64,000 nt of DNA from Prauserella halophila (GCF_024171895.1 NZ_JAMTCQ010000009.1:657318-721317), one strand, 5' to 3'; shown: positions 42,399 to 52,180, counted from the first letter of the stretch. The notes: generated by a model from the letters alone, not told the origin. Made by a program: numbers and translations.

Positions 42399-43326
42399 CT
42401 TGAACTCGATCGAGGCCGGTTCCGAATCCGGCCGTGACAAGAACCCCGACGGAAGCGGAGCCGAGGCACTGCCGGAGGCCCGCAGTCAGGGCACGATGGT
42501 GCTGCGGAAGTTCCTGCGGCACAAACTGGCCATGGGCAGCGTGGTCGTACTCGCGCTGATCATTCTGGCGTCGATCATCGTGCCACTGTTCTACCCGCAC
42601 AGCTTCGCCGACGCGTCCTTCTCGTCCTATGTGGATCCGAGCGGGGAGCATCCGCTGGGCACCACCCAGGTCGGCAAGGACATGATGGCCCAGGTGCTCA
42701 GGGGGACCCAGTTCTCCCTGCTCATCGCGATCACCGTGGCGTTCCTGACGACCGTCATCGGTGTCGTCCTCGGTGCGCTCGCCGGGTATCTCGGCGGGTT
42801 CACCGACTCCGCGATCTCGCGGCTGACGGACCTCTTCCTGATCGTGCCGTCGATCGCGGCCGCGGCGATCATGGTGCGGGTCTTCGACGGCAGCTGGTAC
42901 GTCGTCGCGCTCGTGCTGGCGATGTTCGCGTGGATGCCGATCGCCAGGATCACGCGGGCCGAGGCGATGTCGTTGTCGCAGCGGGAGTTCATCGAGGCGG
43001 CGCGTGCGTCCGGTGCCGGAACCGGGCGCGTCGTGTTCAAGCACCTCGTACCGAACATGGTCGGCACGATCACGGTGAACGCCACGCTCGCCGTGGCGCA
43101 GGCGGTGCTCGCGGAGGCCGCGCTGTCGTTCATCGGCCTGGGCGTGCAGATCCCGGACACCTCGCTCGGCCTGGTGATCTCGGAGAACTACGAGCAGATG
43201 CAGGGCAGGCCGTGGCTGTTCTTCGGTGCCTTCACGGTCCTGGTGCTGATCTCGCTGACGATCAACTTCATCGGTGACGGGCTGCGGGACGCCTTCGACC
43301 CGCGCCAGCGCAAGGTGAAGGCCTGA
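42391..43326 (+). CDS. Dipeptide/oligopeptide ABC permease, DppC-like
   Basis: 311 residues. A polar N-terminus of about 45 residues, then six helices with HPLGTTQVGKDMMAQVLRGTQFSLLIAI and the coupling loop REFIEAARASGAGTGRVVFKHLVPN, the DppC/OppC signature. TTG start overlapping the DppB-like gene. Pairs with it to form the channel. Two strong hairpins follow before the convergent ATPase gene. Confidence 0.92.
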   Translation: MADLNSIEAGSESGRDKNPDGSGAEALPEARSQGTMVLRKFLRHKLAMGSVVVLALIILASIIVPLFYPHSFADASFSSYVDPSGEHPLGTTQVGKDMMAQVLRGTQFSLLIAITVAFLTTVIGVVLGALAGYLGGFTDSAISRLTDLFLIVPSIAAAAIMVRVFDGSWYVVALVLAMFAWMPIARITRAEAMSLSQREFIEAARASGAGTGRVVFKHLVPNMVGTITVNATLAVAQAVLAEAALSFIGLGVQIPDTSLGLVISENYEQMQGRPWLFFGAFTVLVLISLTINFIGDGLRDAFDPRQRKVKA

Positions 43327-43340
43327 CGAATCGGGCCAGA

Positions 43341-43372
43341 GGTTTCTCCGCCCCGGCCGGGGCGGAGAAACC
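43341..43372. terminator. 32-bp perfect palindrome, terminator
   Basis: GGTTTCTCCGCCCCGG and its exact reverse complement, back to back, 15 bases after the DppC-like stop. Confidence 0.8.
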
Positions 43373-43448
43373 CGGTCTCCCGAGATCGCCTGCCTCGGCG
43401 CTGCGAAGCACGAGAACGGCGCTACGAAGTACAAGAAGAACGACACGA

Positions 43449-43491
43449 AAAGGGCGGTTGTCGTTTCCCGAGGAAACGACAACCGCCCTTT
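43449..43491. terminator. Terminator hairpin with 20-bp perfect stem
   Basis: AAAGGGCGGTTGTCGTTTCC pairs with 43472-43491 around a CGA loop. It has an A-run on one side and TTT on the other, so it can stop the convergent ATPase transcript and any readthrough from the permeases. Confidence 0.9.
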
Positions 43492-43511
43492 CGTGTGTGG
43501 TGCCCACCTGC

Positions 43512-45296
43512 TCACTCGGCGAGCGTGTACCGGCCCGCCTCCCAGGCCTCGCGGCGCTCACGCTGCCGCGCCGGGTCGGCCACCGGGGCGGCGGCCAGCA
43601 GGCGCTTGGTGTAGTCGTGTTGCGGGTCGTGCAGCACCTGGTCCCGTTCGCCGACCTCGACCAGTTCGCCCTTGCGCATCACGGCGACGCGGTCGGCCAG
43701 CAGGTCGACGACGGCGAGGTCGTGGCTGATGAACAGGCACGCGAAGTTCAGGCGCTGTTGCAGGTCGAGGAAGAGGTCGAGGACCTTGGCCTGCACCGAC
43801 ACGTCGAGCGCCGACGTCGGCTCGTCGGCGATGAGCAGCTTCGGCTCGAGTGCGAGGGCGCGCGCGATCGCGATGCGCTGTCGCTGACCGCCGGAGAGCT
43901 CGTGCGGGTAGCGGTTGCGGTAGTGGCCGGACAACTGCACCTGGTCGAGCAGTTCGGTCACGCGCGTGGTCAGCGCGTTGCCGGAGAGCACCTTGTGCAG
44001 CACCAGCGGCTCGGCGATCGACTCGCCGATCGTCATCTTCGGATCCAGCGTGGAGGCCGGGTCCTGGAAGACGATCGAGAAGTACCTGCGCAGCGGCCGC
44101 AGCTGTTTCGTCGACAGCTTCGTGATGTCCCGGCCGCCGACGGACACACTGCCCGATGTCGGGTCGAGCAACCGGATCGCGCACCGGCCGACGGTCGATT
44201 TGCCGGACCCGGATTCGCCGACCAGGCCGAGGATCTCCCCGCGCTGGATGCTCAGCGACACGTCGTCGACCGCGCGGATCTTGTTCTTGCGGCCGCGTCC
44301 CGGGAACTCGAGCACGAGGTTGTCGAGCGCGAGCGCGGGCGCGTCGTCCTCGACCTCGGTCGCGAGCTCTGCCTCCATGTCCTTGAGGCGCTGCGCGACC
44401 TCCGAGTCGGCGATCTCCGGCTCGGCCTCGGGCGATTCCGACTCGGCGGATCTGCGCCCGGCAGGGCGGGATCCCAGGACCGGCACCGAGGAGAGGAGGC
44501 GTTTCGTGTAGTCCTCCTGCGGGTCCGCGAACAGCTCCGCGACGGGCGCCTGCTCGATGATCTCGCCCTGGTACATGACGAGCACGCGATCGGCGAGGTC
44601 GGCGACCACGCCCATGTCGTGCGTGATCAGCACGATCGCGGTGTTGAGCTCGTCGCGCAGTTGACGCAGCAGGCCGAGGATCTCCGCCTGCACGGTCACG
44701 TCGAGCGCGGTCGTCGGCTCGTCGGCGATGATGATCTTCGGGTCGCACGAGATCGCCATCGCGATGACCACGCGCTGGCGAAGACCGCCGGAGAGCTGGT
44801 GCGGATACTGTGTGATCCGATCGTTCGGTTCCGGGAAGCCGACCAGCTCGAGGAGTTCGACGGCCCGCTTGTCGGCGTCGGCCTTCGACATCTTCTTGTT
44901 GTGCGCCTGAAGCGACTCGCGCAGTTGCCAGCCGATGGTGTACATCGGGTTCAGCGCGGTCATCGGCTCCTGGAAGATCATCGCGATGTCGTTGCCGCGG
45001 TGCTTGCGCAGCTCCTTGGGCGAGAGCCCGCCGAGGTCGAGGTTCTCGACCTTGCGCTCGCCGGTGATCGACGATGTCTTCGGCAACAGGCCTGGGACCG
45101 ACATCGAGGTCACGGACTTGCCCGACCCGGACTCGCCGACGATCGCGAGGATCTCCCCGGGTTCGACGTCGAAGCTGATGCCCTTGACGGCATCGATCGG
45201 ACCGTCCTCGGTCTTGAACGAGATTTGCAGGTCCGAAATGGACAGGATTGGGCCGGTTGTGCCGGCTACCTGCGGTGACTGTGTTCTTGTGCTCAC
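43512..45296 (-). CDS. Oligopeptide ABC transporter ATPase, DppD-DppF fusion
   Basis: 594 residues with two complete ABC domains. NBD1: Walker [10 protein letters not shown], signature [12 protein letters not shown], Walker [12 protein letters not shown], then the DppD tail [17 protein letters not shown]2: Walker [10 protein letters not shown], signature [12 protein letters not shown], Walker [12 protein letters not shown], ending [11 protein letters not shown]. An acidic linker of about 60 residues joins them. The GTG at 45296 is chosen; an upstream ATG at 45374 would add 26 residues. It powers the neighbouring permeases but is encoded on the opposite strand, convergent to them. Confidence 0.92.
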   Translation of the reverse strand: MSTRTQSPQVAGTTGPILSISDLQISFKTEDGPIDAVKGISFDVEPGEILAIVGESGSGKSVTSMSVPGLLPKTSSITGERKVENLDLGGLSPKELRKHRGNDIAMIFQEPMTALNPMYTIGWQLRESLQAHNKKMSKADADKRAVELLELVGFPEPNDRITQYPHQLSGGLRQRVVIAMAISCDPKIIIADEPTTALDVTVQAEILGLLRQLRDELNTAIVLITHDMGVVADLADRVLVMYQGEIIEQAPVAELFADPQEDYTKRLLSSVPVLGSRPAGRRSAESESPEAEPEIADSEVAQRLKDMEAELATEVEDDAPALALDNLVLEFPGRGRKNKIRAVDDVSLSIQRGEILGLVGESGSGKSTVGRCAIRLLDPTSGSVSVGGRDITKLSTKQLRPLRRYFSIVFQDPASTLDPKMTIGESIAEPLVLHKVLSGNALTTRVTELLDQVQLSGHYRNRYPHELSGGQRQRIAIARALALEPKLLIADEPTSALDVSVQAKVLDLFLDLQQRLNFACLFISHDLAVVDLLADRVAVMRKGELVEVGERDQVLHDPQHDYTKRLLAAAPVADPARQRERREAWEAGRYTLAE

Positions 45297-45415
45297 CGGA
45301 TGCCCTTCGAGTGCGGGTTCGGGTGCCACGTTCGATGGTCGTGGACGTGACGTGAGCGCGAGGATAGTCGACATGGGCCGTTCGGGGGACGGGTCGAAGG
45401 AACTAATGTTGAGCT

Positions 45416-46297
45416 GTGATCTCGGACGATGAGCGCGGGGCCGGTGTGAAGCGCGGGGCCGATGGGCACGGCACCGACCGACACGGCGTCGTGCTGGTGC
45501 ATGCGCATCCGGACGACGAAAGCATCACGACGGGCGGCACGATCGCCCGCTACGCGGCCGAGGGCGCGCAGGTGACGGTGGTGACGTGCACGCTCGGCGA
45601 GGAAGGCGAGATCATCCCGCCTGCGCTGAGTGAACTCGGGGCCTGGGCGGGTGACCAGCTGGGCGGTTACCGCAGCGGTGAGCTGGCCGCCGCCGGACGG
45701 GCCCTGGGCTGGAGCGCCCACCGGTATCTCGGCGGTATGGGCCGCTGGCGTGACTCGGGGATGGCAGGCACGCCGTCGGCCGAGCATCCGCGGGCGCTGA
45801 CCGGCGGTGACGTCGAGGAGCAGGCCCGGCAGCTGGGCGCGATCCTCGACGAGCTGCGCCCGCAGGTCGTCGTCACCTACGACGCCTACGGTGGGTACGG
45901 CCACCCCGACCACATCCGCGCGCACGAGATCACCATGGTGGCCGCGCCGAGGGCCGCATCGGTGCAACGGGTGTTCCACACGGTGTCCTCGCGTCGGGCG
46001 GTCACCGACGGCCTCGCCGCGCTGCGCGCCACGGGGGAGGTCGGATTCCACATTCCCGATGACGGCGAGTTGCCGACCACGCCGGACGCGGATATCACGA
46101 CGGTGATCGACATCGGTGCGCAGCGGTGGCGCAAGTTCGCGGCTCTGGCCGCCCACGAGACGCAGGTCAGCGTCGGATCGGACTGTTTCGCGTTGTCCAA
46201 CGGCATCGCCCAGCCCGTGCCGCCGGCCGAGTACTTCGTGCTGGCTCACGGCCCGGTTGCGGGTGCGCAGGCGGACCTGTTCGGGGGGCTGCGGTGA
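45416..46297 (+). CDS. mshB: Mycothiol deacetylase MshB (GlcNAc-Ins deacetylase)
   Basis: 293 residues of the PIG-L/LmbE zinc deacetylase family. The metal motif AHPDDES (His31, Asp33, Asp34) and the second motif GGYGHPDH are intact, with [11 protein letters not shown] and PAEYFVLA near the end as in MshB. It removes acetate from GlcNAc-inositol in mycothiol synthesis. GTG 45416; a second GTG at 45446 is possible. Divergent from the transporter ATPase; its stop overlaps the next gene (GTGA). Confidence 0.93.
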   Translation: MISDDERGAGVKRGADGHGTDRHGVVLVHAHPDDESITTGGTIARYAAEGAQVTVVTCTLGEEGEIIPPALSELGAWAGDQLGGYRSGELAAAGRALGWSAHRYLGGMGRWRDSGMAGTPSAEHPRALTGGDVEEQARQLGAILDELRPQVVVTYDAYGGYGHPDHIRAHEITMVAAPRAASVQRVFHTVSSRRAVTDGLAALRATGEVGFHIPDDGELPTTPDADITTVIDIGAQRWRKFAALAAHETQVSVGSDCFALSNGIAQPVPPAEYFVLAHGPVAGAQADLFGGLR

Positions 46298-46767
46298 GTC
46301 ACGGCACCACAGGCCGGGCACGGGCGGTCGCCGCGGGGTGGCTCGTGCTGTTGTCGGTCGATGCGGTGCTGTTGGCGCTGCTGGAGCTGTTCTTCCTGCC
46401 GCTTCGGCTCGACGGCACGCTGTTGCCCCGATTCGGGGACGTGCCCTTCCCGATCGTGGTGGTGCTCGCCGTCGTGACGACGCCGTGGCTGGTGTCTGCG
46501 GCGAGCAGGCTCGGGGAGCGCAGACTGGGCATGGTGCCCCTCGTGGTGTGGGTACTGACGGTGTTGGTGGTGGGAGTCGCGGGCCCGGGAGACGACCATG
46601 TGCTCCTGGCCGACCTGCGTACGCTGCTGCTGCTCGGTGGCGGAGCGGTGCCCGCGGCGCTTGTGCTCGGCGGTGTGCTGGGCCGTGCGGCACGGGAGTC
46701 GCTCGGGGCCTCGTCGTCGGAGCAGTCGAAACGCACCCGGCCGGGGTCGACGCCGACACGGAGGTAG
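46294..46767 (+). CDS. Small integral membrane protein (Rv1171-like position)
   Basis: 157 residues with four hydrophobic helices (WLVLLSVDAVLLALLELFFL, FPIVVVLAVVTTPWLVSAA, MVPLVVWVLTVLVVGVAG, TLLLLGGGAVPAALVLGGVLG) and a basic, Ser-rich cytoplasmic tail. It is coupled to mshB by a GTGA overlap, as the conserved membrane protein Rv1171 follows mshB in Mycobacterium. Function unknown. Confidence 0.75.
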   Translation: MSHGTTGRARAVAAGWLVLLSVDAVLLALLELFFLPLRLDGTLLPRFGDVPFPIVVVLAVVTTPWLVSAASRLGERRLGMVPLVVWVLTVLVVGVAGPGDDHVLLADLRTLLLLGGGAVPAALVLGGVLGRAARESLGASSSEQSKRTRPGSTPTRR

Positions 46768-46775
46768 AGCGGGAC

Positions 46776-47588
46776 ATGTCCGACCACATCACCGATGCCC
46801 ACCTGGTCAGCGTGCTGCGCCCGTACGTACGCGCCACCGGGCCGCTGGTGGACACCCTGCGCGAGAAGGACCCGTTCTCGGTGCTCGCCCGCGAGGCCGA
46901 GGATCCGGTCCTCGACGATCCGAAGCTGCGCGACCGCCTGCTCCACGGGCTCAACGCGATGAAGCTGCCGGGGACGGCCGCGTGGGCGGACATGGACACC
47001 GAAGCGCGTACGAAGTGGTGGACGGGCCGGGTCGGCCGGTTCACGTCACTGGTCGCGGCGGTGCCGGGGATCGCGGGCGCGGTGTCGGATCTGCTGCCGG
47101 TGCAGGACACCGTCGGGGCGGCGGGGCAGGGGCTGCTGTTGTGCGCGCTCGCGGGCGAACGCGGGCACACCGATGTCGCCACGCGGGTGCGGCTGATCGC
47201 CTGGGTGCTGTTCGAACGGGAGATCCCGGAGGAGCTCGCGGAGGGTATGCAGGCCGACCGCGGCGCCGAGGACGCCGAGACCGAACGACTGACCGAGGAG
47301 CTCGACGGCGAGCAGTCGGCGAGCAGCAAGGCGTCGCTGAAGACGGTGGCCCGCACATTGTGGCGGCTCGGGCGCTCGCTGCAGGAGATCCCGGACGAGC
47401 TCGAGAAACGGCCGAGCGGACGCCTGTATCACAACGCGCTCGGGCTGCTGCCCGGTATCGGGCTGGTAGGCGACTACCTGGGGGAGCGGTCCGGGCTCAA
47501 GCGCGTCGCGAAGCGGGCCGCGACGTGGTTCGCCGCCCATCCCGTGCGTCCCACCTCCCCGGGTGATGTATCACCCGGTCGTGACTGA
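46776..47588 (+). CDS. Uncharacterised protein downstream of mshB
   Basis: 270 residues. The N-terminal part is helical and acidic (LRPYVRATGPLVDTLREKDPF). The middle holds a weakly hydrophobic stretch (FTSLVAAVPGIAGAVSDLLPVQDTVGAAGQGLLLCALA), and the C-terminal part another Gly-rich hydrophobic turn (NALGLLPGIGLVGDYLGER). The pattern recalls EcsC-like membrane-associated proteins, but I cannot assign it firmly. Nine bases after the membrane protein gene, same operon as mshB. Confidence 0.65.
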   Translation: MSDHITDAHLVSVLRPYVRATGPLVDTLREKDPFSVLAREAEDPVLDDPKLRDRLLHGLNAMKLPGTAAWADMDTEARTKWWTGRVGRFTSLVAAVPGIAGAVSDLLPVQDTVGAAGQGLLLCALAGERGHTDVATRVRLIAWVLFEREIPEELAEGMQADRGAEDAETERLTEELDGEQSASSKASLKTVARTLWRLGRSLQEIPDELEKRPSGRLYHNALGLLPGIGLVGDYLGERSGLKRVAKRAATWFAAHPVRPTSPGDVSPGRD

Positions 47589-47705
47589 ACCGCGGGTCCG
47601 AACGCCGGCAGGTCCCTGTCGGACCGGGTCGGGGGCGCGTGCCGGACCGGGGACGGGGCGCGTACCCGGTCCGGGCGGCCGGGCAGGCCACCGCCCCGGC
47701 GGGCA

Positions 47706-48488
47706 TCAGCGCCAGAACATGAACGCCAGCTGGCCGAGCTGCGCCGCGATGTCACTGCCGCCTGCGGCGCCGAAGATGGCGTTGGTGATGTCCCACAGTG
47801 CGGCGCTGACGCCGGGCACGGCGATGATGAACGCGAACAGCACCAGCGGTGCCCACGGCCGGGCCTTCGCACCGAACTCCCGTGCCTGCGGCGACAGGTA
47901 CGGCTCGATCGCGCCGTAGCCGTCCAGCCCCGGAACAGGGAGGATGTTCAGCACGAACGCCAGGATCTGCACCGAGGCCAGGTAGGACAGGCCGATCACG
48001 AGCCCGGCCGGCAGCGGCGCGAGCACGATGACAAGTGTCAGCACGATGCCGATCGCGAGGTTGCTCAGCGGGCCTGCGAGCGAGACCCACGACGACACCT
48101 TGCGCGAGCGCAGCGCCCCTCGGTTGATCCACACCGCGCCACCGGGAAGGGGGATGCCGCCGATCGCGAGGATGATCAGCGGCAGCACCAGCGACAGCAC
48201 CGGATCGGTGTAGCGGCGGATGTCCATCGACAGGTAGCCCTTGAGCGCCACCTCCCGGTCACCGCCCCGGTAGGCCACGGCCGCGTGCCCGAATTCGTGC
48301 AGCGTCAGCGATACCGCCCAGCCGCCCAGCACGAGCACGACGATGCCGAGCGTGCCGAGGACGTCGCGGTCGATGCTGCCGAGACCGACCGACAGCGGCG
48401 GGAACAGTGCACAGAGCACTCCGCCGGCGACCGTGGCGGCGAGCAGGGCGTAGAAGAGCGGGCTGGGCCGGACCACCGAACGTTGCAC
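47706..48488 (-). CDS. Site-2 protease family (M50) membrane metalloprotease
   Basis: 260 residues, about six membrane helices. The zinc motif HEFGH (His64, Glu65, His68) lies in the second helix and the third ligand in NILPVPGLDGYG near residue 195. A GGAVWINRG insertion resembles the SpoIVFB/Rv-type short S2Ps without PDZ. It cleaves membrane-embedded substrates such as anti-sigma factors. The GTG at 48488 follows GAGGATGG; longer starts up to 48563 exist. Confidence 0.88.
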   Translation of the reverse strand: MQRSVVRPSPLFYALLAATVAGGVLCALFPPLSVGLGSIDRDVLGTLGIVVLVLGGWAVSLTLHEFGHAAVAYRGGDREVALKGYLSMDIRRYTDPVLSLVLPLIILAIGGIPLPGGAVWINRGALRSRKVSSWVSLAGPLSNLAIGIVLTLVIVLAPLPAGLVIGLSYLASVQILAFVLNILPVPGLDGYGAIEPYLSPQAREFGAKARPWAPLVLFAFIIAVPGVSAALWDITNAIFGAAGGSDIAAQLGQLAFMFWR

Positions 48489-48725
48489 GCGCCCATCCTC
48501 GCGCATCCGGTGCGTGGCGGGTGTAAGCGGCGGGGTGGTACTGCGGCCGGTGGTCCGGTCCACGTCTCCGGCGGCAGCGTCCGGCGGCCGGTGCGGCCGG
48601 GTCGACGTGCCGCGTTCGCCGTGGTGAGGTGGGGCGCGGGTGCAGTTGTGAGATCGCCGTGTGGTTCGCCCGGCGTGTCCGCTTGCAAAACGGCCGCGAT
48701 CTATCCCCCATCCTCGCTACTCCGC
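48489..48725. other. Intergenic region between M50 protease and whiB2 promoter
   Basis: No gene recognised on either strand. It must contain the protease promoter on the minus strand, but no clear elements stand out. Confidence 0.5.
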
Positions 48726-48754
48726 TTGACCTCGCTGCACCACACAGGTGTAAT
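48726..48754 (+). promoter_or_regulatory. Candidate promoter of whiB2-like gene
   Basis: TTGACC (48726-48731), a 17-base spacer and TGTAAT (48749-48754) make a strong housekeeping-type promoter, giving an mRNA leader of about 115 bases before the GTG of the WhiB gene. Confidence 0.55.
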
Positions 48755-48878
48755 CACATTGATGTCATTCGCTGCCAAAGGGGGGCAGTGCAGGACAGGT
48801 TCGCACTGCGAACCGGTGTGACGGGCTCAGGGGACGAACACCGCCAGCCTGGGAGTGCGTGGAAGCGAGGAGGCGGAC

Positions 48879-49202
48879 GTGCGGTTGGACATGACGGGAA
48901 CCGAGCGGGCTCGGCCGGTGGATCGGGCGGCTCAGGCCGAGGACGAGTTCGAGGCCCTCGCGGAGCTGCTCGACATCACCGACGAGCAGCAGTGGCAGGA
49001 ACGCGCGCTGTGCGCGCAGACCGACCCGGAGGCGTTCTTCCCCGAGAAGGGCGGCTCGACGCGCGAGGCCAAGCGGATCTGCCAGGGCTGCGAGGTCAAG
49101 GACGACTGCCTCGAGTACGCGTTGGCCCACGACGAGCGGTTCGGCATTTGGGGCGGACTGTCCGAACGGGAGCGTCGCAAACTCAAGAAACGCGCCGTCT
49201 GA
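48879..49202 (+). CDS. whiB2: WhiB-family Fe-S transcriptional regulator, WhiB2-like
   Basis: 107 residues. Four Fe-S ligands Cys45, Cys68, Cys71, Cys77 (C-x22-C-x2-C-x5-C), the GIWGG turn at 89-93, and a basic tail RRKLKKRAV for DNA contact. WhiB2/WhmD is needed for septation and cell division in mycobacteria. The surrounding order (Rv3259-like, Rv3258c-like, manB, manA) matches whiB2 of Mycobacterium. GTG at 48879 follows AGGAGG; a GTG at 48855 is possible. It works with the primary sigma factor. Confidence 0.88.
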   Translation: MRLDMTGTERARPVDRAAQAEDEFEALAELLDITDEQQWQERALCAQTDPEAFFPEKGGSTREAKRICQGCEVKDDCLEYALAHDERFGIWGGLSERERRKLKKRAV

Positions 49203-49312
49203 CTGGGACGCCGTCTGACAGGGACGCCGTCCGACCCGGGAACGTGGCGCGCGAGCTACGGCCGGGTGTGGTGCGGTCCTGAGTTCTCGGCTCCCGAGTT
49301 CCGGAGTGGTCG

Positions 49313-51430
49313 GTGCCCCGAGAATCGTGGTCCGGCCCGGTCGAGTCCGGCGTCGCTGGGCCCGCGTGCGAGTCTGCCGATGTGACCGATCCGAATGACG
49401 TGTCCGATCCGGACGGCGAGTACGCAGCGGGCGAGCAGGCAGCGCGCGGCAAGCAGGCAACGGGCGAGCAGGCAGTGCGCGGCAACCGGTCGGCGCACCG
49501 GGAGCGGTCGGTGCGCGGTGAACGGGCGGCGCGCGGTAAGCGGGTTCTGACCGCACCGCCGACCGTGCTGGTGCTGTCGCTCACGGCGTTGGCGCTGCTG
49601 CTGCACGGGGCGGCGGCCGACCGCCTCGGTGCCGACCTCGCCGGTGGTGCGCTGCTTCCCGTCGGCGATCTCGCCGCCGTGTGGTCGGCGTATCTCGACG
49701 CGTGGCACGGCGTGGCGGGCGGCACGACGAGTGCCGGTTCGCCTGCGCTGGCGGTGCTGGGCGCGGCGGGGGCCCTGCTCGGCGGGCCGGCCGTCGCGGT
49801 CTCCCTGCTCCTGCTGCTCGACCTTCCCGCGTCGGCACTCGTCGCCTACGCCGCGACGCGGCGACTGAATGCGGGCCGGTGGGCGCGCGCCGGTGCGGCG
49901 GCGGGCTACGCCCTCGCGCCTGCCGCGACCGACGCGGTCGCCTCCGGGCGGATCGGCGTCGTGGTCGTGCACCTCGCCCTGCCCGCGGTCGTCGCCGGGA
50001 TCGCGGCGCTGCTGACCGGCAGCGAGGTGCGCCTGCTGCCGCTCAGCGCGGTGTGTGCCCTGGGCCTGGCGTTGCTCGGGGTGTTCTCTCCCCTGACCTA
50101 CGGGATGGTCCTGGCCGGTCTGCTCATCGGCTTCGTGGTGCTGCCTGCCCCGGAGGGGCGGTCGTGGAAGAGGCTCCCCGCCATGGTGATGGTGGTGCTG
50201 CTGCCGCTCGCACTGGCGTTGCCATGGCTGCCGACGCTGGTCGCGCATCCGGAGCTGCTGCTGCACGGGCTCACCGGACCGGCCGATGCGGCATCCGTCG
50301 CGGGCCTGGCCGGGCTGCATCCGTCGGGTGGCGTGCCGCTCGGCCTCGTACTGGTGGTCGTGGCAGCGGTCGCGGTCGCCACGGCGGCCTCCGCGCGCAT
50401 GGCGGCCGGCGCGGGACTCGTGGCGATCGGCTGCGCGGGAGTGGCCGTGACGCAGTTGGTGCAGGTGGAGCCGATCACGGGTGGTGGTGCTGCGCCCGCG
50501 TATGCCGGTGCGCCGCTCGTGGTGGTCACGGCGGGCCTGGTCGCGATCGTGCTCGGCGGGCGCCGCGGGGCGGGCGACGGCGGTCCGCGGACGGCCGTCG
50601 CCGGCGGTGTCGCGGTCACGCTCGTCCTGCTGGCGACGGCTGCCTTCCTCGGCGGGGGCGGCGAGGTGCGCAGCGGCGGTGGCGTTCGCCTGCCCGCGGC
50701 GCTCGACGAGGAGTTGGACGACAACGGGCGCGGCGTGCTCGTGCTGGGCAGCGACGGGACGCCGGATCGGATGGCGGCCGGGCGCACGCCGCAGTTCGGC
50801 GACGACGCGCTCTCGCCGGTCGGGGGCATGGCCGAGCGGCTCGAAGGCTGGCGCTACGGACTGCTCGGCGGTTCTCGTGACGCCGTCACGAACGTCGCCG
50901 CGGCGGGCGTCGAGTTCGTCGTGCTGCCGGCAGGCGAGAACGGCCGCGAACTGCGCACCGACGTGAGCGACCTCGTCAGCCGGGCCCCGCGCACCTCCGA
51001 CGGCCGGACGGTGCTGCGCCTGACCCCGGAGGCGGGCCAGGTGACGCTCGTGTCGCCGGAACAGGCGCACCACGCGGTCAGTGGCAGTGCCCCGAGCGAC
51101 GAGCTCATGCGCGGTGCAGCGATTGCGCCGGTCGACGCGCAGTTGCCCGACGCACGTGTGCGCGTCTCCGCGGGGCCCGACGGCAGGCTCCTGGTACTGG
51201 CCGCGGAGTACGAACCCGGGTGGAGCGCCACGATCGACGGTGAGCCGGTGCCGATCACGCCCGCATGGGGACATCAGGTGTCGGTGGCCGTGCCGGAGGC
51301 CGAGTCCGAGGTCGTGGTCCGCTACACCGCCCCGTGGCACTCCGTGCTGCTGCTCATCGGTGTGGCGGCCCTGTTGTTCACGGTGCTTACGGCTGTGCCG
51401 GGGAGACTGCGGACCTCGCGCTCGACGTGA
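49313..51430 (+). CDS. Multi-pass membrane protein resembling C-terminal half of GT2 glycosyltransferase fusions
   Basis: 705 residues. Residues 1-80 are low-complexity with RGK/RGN/RGE repeats. Then about 11 membrane helices alternate with short loops (LAAVWSAYLDAWHGVAGGTTSAG, AAAGYALAPAATDAV), followed by an extracytoplasmic domain (480-675) and a last helix. In related actinobacteria a family 2 glycosyltransferase domain is fused ahead of this membrane part between whiB and the man genes. It is absent here and no GT2 reading frame fits the 110 bases before. The start is uncertain within the repeats. Role in wall or lipid glycan export is possible. Confidence 0.65.
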   Translation: MPRESWSGPVESGVAGPACESADVTDPNDVSDPDGEYAAGEQAARGKQATGEQAVRGNRSAHRERSVRGERAARGKRVLTAPPTVLVLSLTALALLLHGAAADRLGADLAGGALLPVGDLAAVWSAYLDAWHGVAGGTTSAGSPALAVLGAAGALLGGPAVAVSLLLLLDLPASALVAYAATRRLNAGRWARAGAAAGYALAPAATDAVASGRIGVVVVHLALPAVVAGIAALLTGSEVRLLPLSAVCALGLALLGVFSPLTYGMVLAGLLIGFVVLPAPEGRSWKRLPAMVMVVLLPLALALPWLPTLVAHPELLLHGLTGPADAASVAGLAGLHPSGGVPLGLVLVVVAAVAVATAASARMAAGAGLVAIGCAGVAVTQLVQVEPITGGGAAPAYAGAPLVVVTAGLVAIVLGGRRGAGDGGPRTAVAGGVAVTLVLLATAAFLGGGGEVRSGGGVRLPAALDEELDDNGRGVLVLGSDGTPDRMAAGRTPQFGDDALSPVGGMAERLEGWRYGLLGGSRDAVTNVAAAGVEFVVLPAGENGRELRTDVSDLVSRAPRTSDGRTVLRLTPEAGQVTLVSPEQAHHAVSGSAPSDELMRGAAIAPVDAQLPDARVRVSAGPDGRLLVLAAEYEPGWSATIDGEPVPITPAWGHQVSVAVPEAESEVVVRYTAPWHSVLLLIGVAALLFTVLTAVPGRLRTSRST

Positions 51431-51464
51431 CGGGGCCGGCTGCGACGGGCCGGAGTGCGGCGGG

Positions 51465-51953
51465 TCAGTGGCCGCCGTCGATGATGTCCGGTTCCACGCC
51501 GATGTAGGCGGCGATCTGCTCCACCAGTACGTCGTGCACCAGGTCTGCCAGGTCGGACGGGTCCTGGGCACGCGCTTCGAGCGGCCGTCGGTAGAGCACG
51601 ATGCGGGCGCGGGTCGGCAGTCCCGAGCGGTCGACGCCCGCCGGGACCAGCCGCGACAACGGTACGGCGCCGTCGTGCAGCACGCCGTCGTCCGTCTGGT
51701 CCGGCGGACCGTCCTTGACCTCGGGAACGTCGTCCACGGCGACGTCGAGCTTGGTCAGCTCACTGCGCCAGCGACCTTCGATGGGTTCGAGCGCGTCCAG
51801 CACCAGCGAGTCGAACCGCTCGGCGGGGCTCGACGCGGCAGGCAGGCTGGCCGGATACAGCGGGCCGCGAAGACCCCGCCCGTGGCGGTCGCGCCGCATG
51901 CGCCGTCGAAACCGTGCACTTCGAGCCGTCGTCACCGGACCCAGGGTACCCAT
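51465..51953 (-). CDS. Metallopeptidase-family (DUF1025-like) protein without intact HExxH
   Basis: 162 residues matching the actinobacterial zincin-like family at this locus (Rv3259-like): FDSLVLDALEPIEGRW at the start, ARIVLYRRPLEARA in the middle, and DLVHDVLVEQIAAYIGVEPD where other members carry HExxH. Here the motif reads HDVLVEQ, so the catalytic Glu and second His are lacking and peptidase activity is doubtful. The basic N-terminus (RFRRRMRRDRHGRG) may bind membrane or nucleic acid. Convergent with the membrane protein gene. Confidence 0.75.
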   Translation of the reverse strand: MGTLGPVTTARSARFRRRMRRDRHGRGLRGPLYPASLPAASSPAERFDSLVLDALEPIEGRWRSELTKLDVAVDDVPEVKDGPPDQTDDGVLHDGAVPLSRLVPAGVDRSGLPTRARIVLYRRPLEARAQDPSDLADLVHDVLVEQIAAYIGVEPDIIDGGH

Positions 51954-52180
51954 CCGCCCACCCCTGTCGCACCGACCTTCCCGGTGAGGCAGATCCTGTG
52001 ATTCCGCCGGATCCACGACGTCGAGGCCTCGCGCCGGTTGTGGTGTGTGACCGCGCAGCACCTGCACGGGCCTGAAGGTCAGGTGAGACCTGAAACGTGC
52101 TGTGCATGGATGCTCCATGTCTTGCTGTGTGGTTTGATGTCGTGTGTGGCATCGAGGATCCCTCATGGAGGGAATTGATC

